Positions 63,416-64,000 of a stretch of DNA of 64,000 bases are shown one piece after another; the stretch's first letter is position 1, and each line of letters opens with the position of its first letter. The notes under the pieces were generated by a model. It saw only the letters and a list, made by a program, of their open reading frames with translations, made no database searches and was not told the DNA's origin. Both the position numbers and the translations under genes were made by a program. Source of the DNA: Panopea generosa (Eukaryota; Mollusca; Bivalvia; Adapedonta; Hiatellidae); NCBI GenBank assembly GCA_029582155.1, contig CM055901.1, positions 57,100,740-57,164,739 of the forward strand, given 5' to 3'.

Positions 63416-64000
63416 TACTAAGTTCTATGTCATGGAACTAAACTTTCAATTTGAGTTAGAATTGCTTTTGTAGATTTTCGACTCTTGGTTATTAGATGCG
63501 ATTTTATATCATCTACTTAACATATTTGAAGTGGTCAATCAAGTTTATGATCTATTAAATGTCCAAAGTGACCAAATGACCATCCAGAGTTTCAGTATAA
63601 AGTGACAGTATGTGTTCACTGCTATGTGTGGGTAATCAATTGAACCCTATTCCGAAATGTTGATATCGCGATCTATTGAACCTTTGATAGTGACCAAGAT
63701 ACTTTCGAGTGCTTCAATTTATTTTTTTAAACTTTTCAATGACATCTCACTAGCATGATGAAAGTTTGAATATTTTATGACAATTAATTTGTCGCACAAG
63801 TCAGTTTTGTAGGTTGTTTTCTTGTGTGTGATATCATCAAATATCTATAGAACGGTTGTAATTTTCTGAAGGTATACAAAATATCAATAGATTTAATATT
63901 AAATTAACTTAATGTTTGCAATAAATTTTTCGTAATGGTTAGGAAATACTTTCTCCTGTGTATATTGCTGGTTTCATTCTATGTTATTTGGATGGCAAAC
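63416..64000. other. No gene seen
   Basis: AT-rich to the window edge; nothing recognised. Confidence 0.4.

Overview
The window looks like AT-rich, gene-poor animal DNA, most likely from a bivalve mollusc and perhaps a scallop. That placing is an inference from repeats I recognise from memory: tRNA-headed SINEs, a non-autonomous element ending in an AGGCCCATGGGCC-like sequence, a Tc1-type transposase end, and a transposon protein with GCD...GHGK motifs. No complete host gene, functional tRNA, rRNA or CRISPR array is visible. Most long open frames are by-products of tandem repeats whose unit is a multiple of 3 bp (or 29 bp, which closes in frame every 87 bp).

Layout. 0-10 kb: sparse SINE copies, a 29-bp array (6.2-6.9 kb) and a GGCCC-ended element. 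10.5-15.4 kb: a 63-bp satellite of about 77 units. 15.4-24.5 kb: SINEs, an 18-bp array, a second GGCCC-ended element, a candidate coding exon (21.4 kb), a MITE, a poly-G tract and a 30-bp-stem hairpin. 25.2-26.1 kb: a 29-bp array inside a SINE. 29.7-30.7 kb and 36.2-37.4 kb: 21-bp arrays. 31-35 kb: mostly unique DNA with a second candidate exon (32.9 kb) whose splice-donor region seeds a 39-41-bp array. 37.4-43.0 kb: a decayed DNA transposon of about 5.5 kb with long terminal inverted repeats. 43.7-49.2 kb: a dense SINE cluster. 49.2-54.9 kb: a 79-bp satellite of about 72 units. 55-64 kb: unique DNA, permuted dispersed repeats and 40-, 34- and 51-bp arrays.

I use four working labels for SINE families. 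S1: head with CTCGCAT anticodon-like loop and a tail about 230 bp long. S2: head GTTAGCTCAG...GTAGCG. S3: Leu/Ser-like head, tail ending in an AACTGGATATGCC-like sequence. S4: head GTGGTCCAGTGGTAGAGCA, tail with ACTGGTTC and GTTGTAATAGCTTG.

The main theme is that SINEs seed satellites. At least four of the arrays (25.3, 49.2, 57.9 and 62.7 kb) are built from pieces of these SINEs. The 79-bp satellite joins an S3 tail to an S2 tRNA-like head, so it carries about 72 tandem A-box-like motifs. The 51-bp array carries about 13 B-box-like motifs. The window could be intron or intergenic DNA of a host gene on the + strand. The two best candidate exons share an R-x-LYGRS motif and both end in splice phase 2, but I cannot name the gene.
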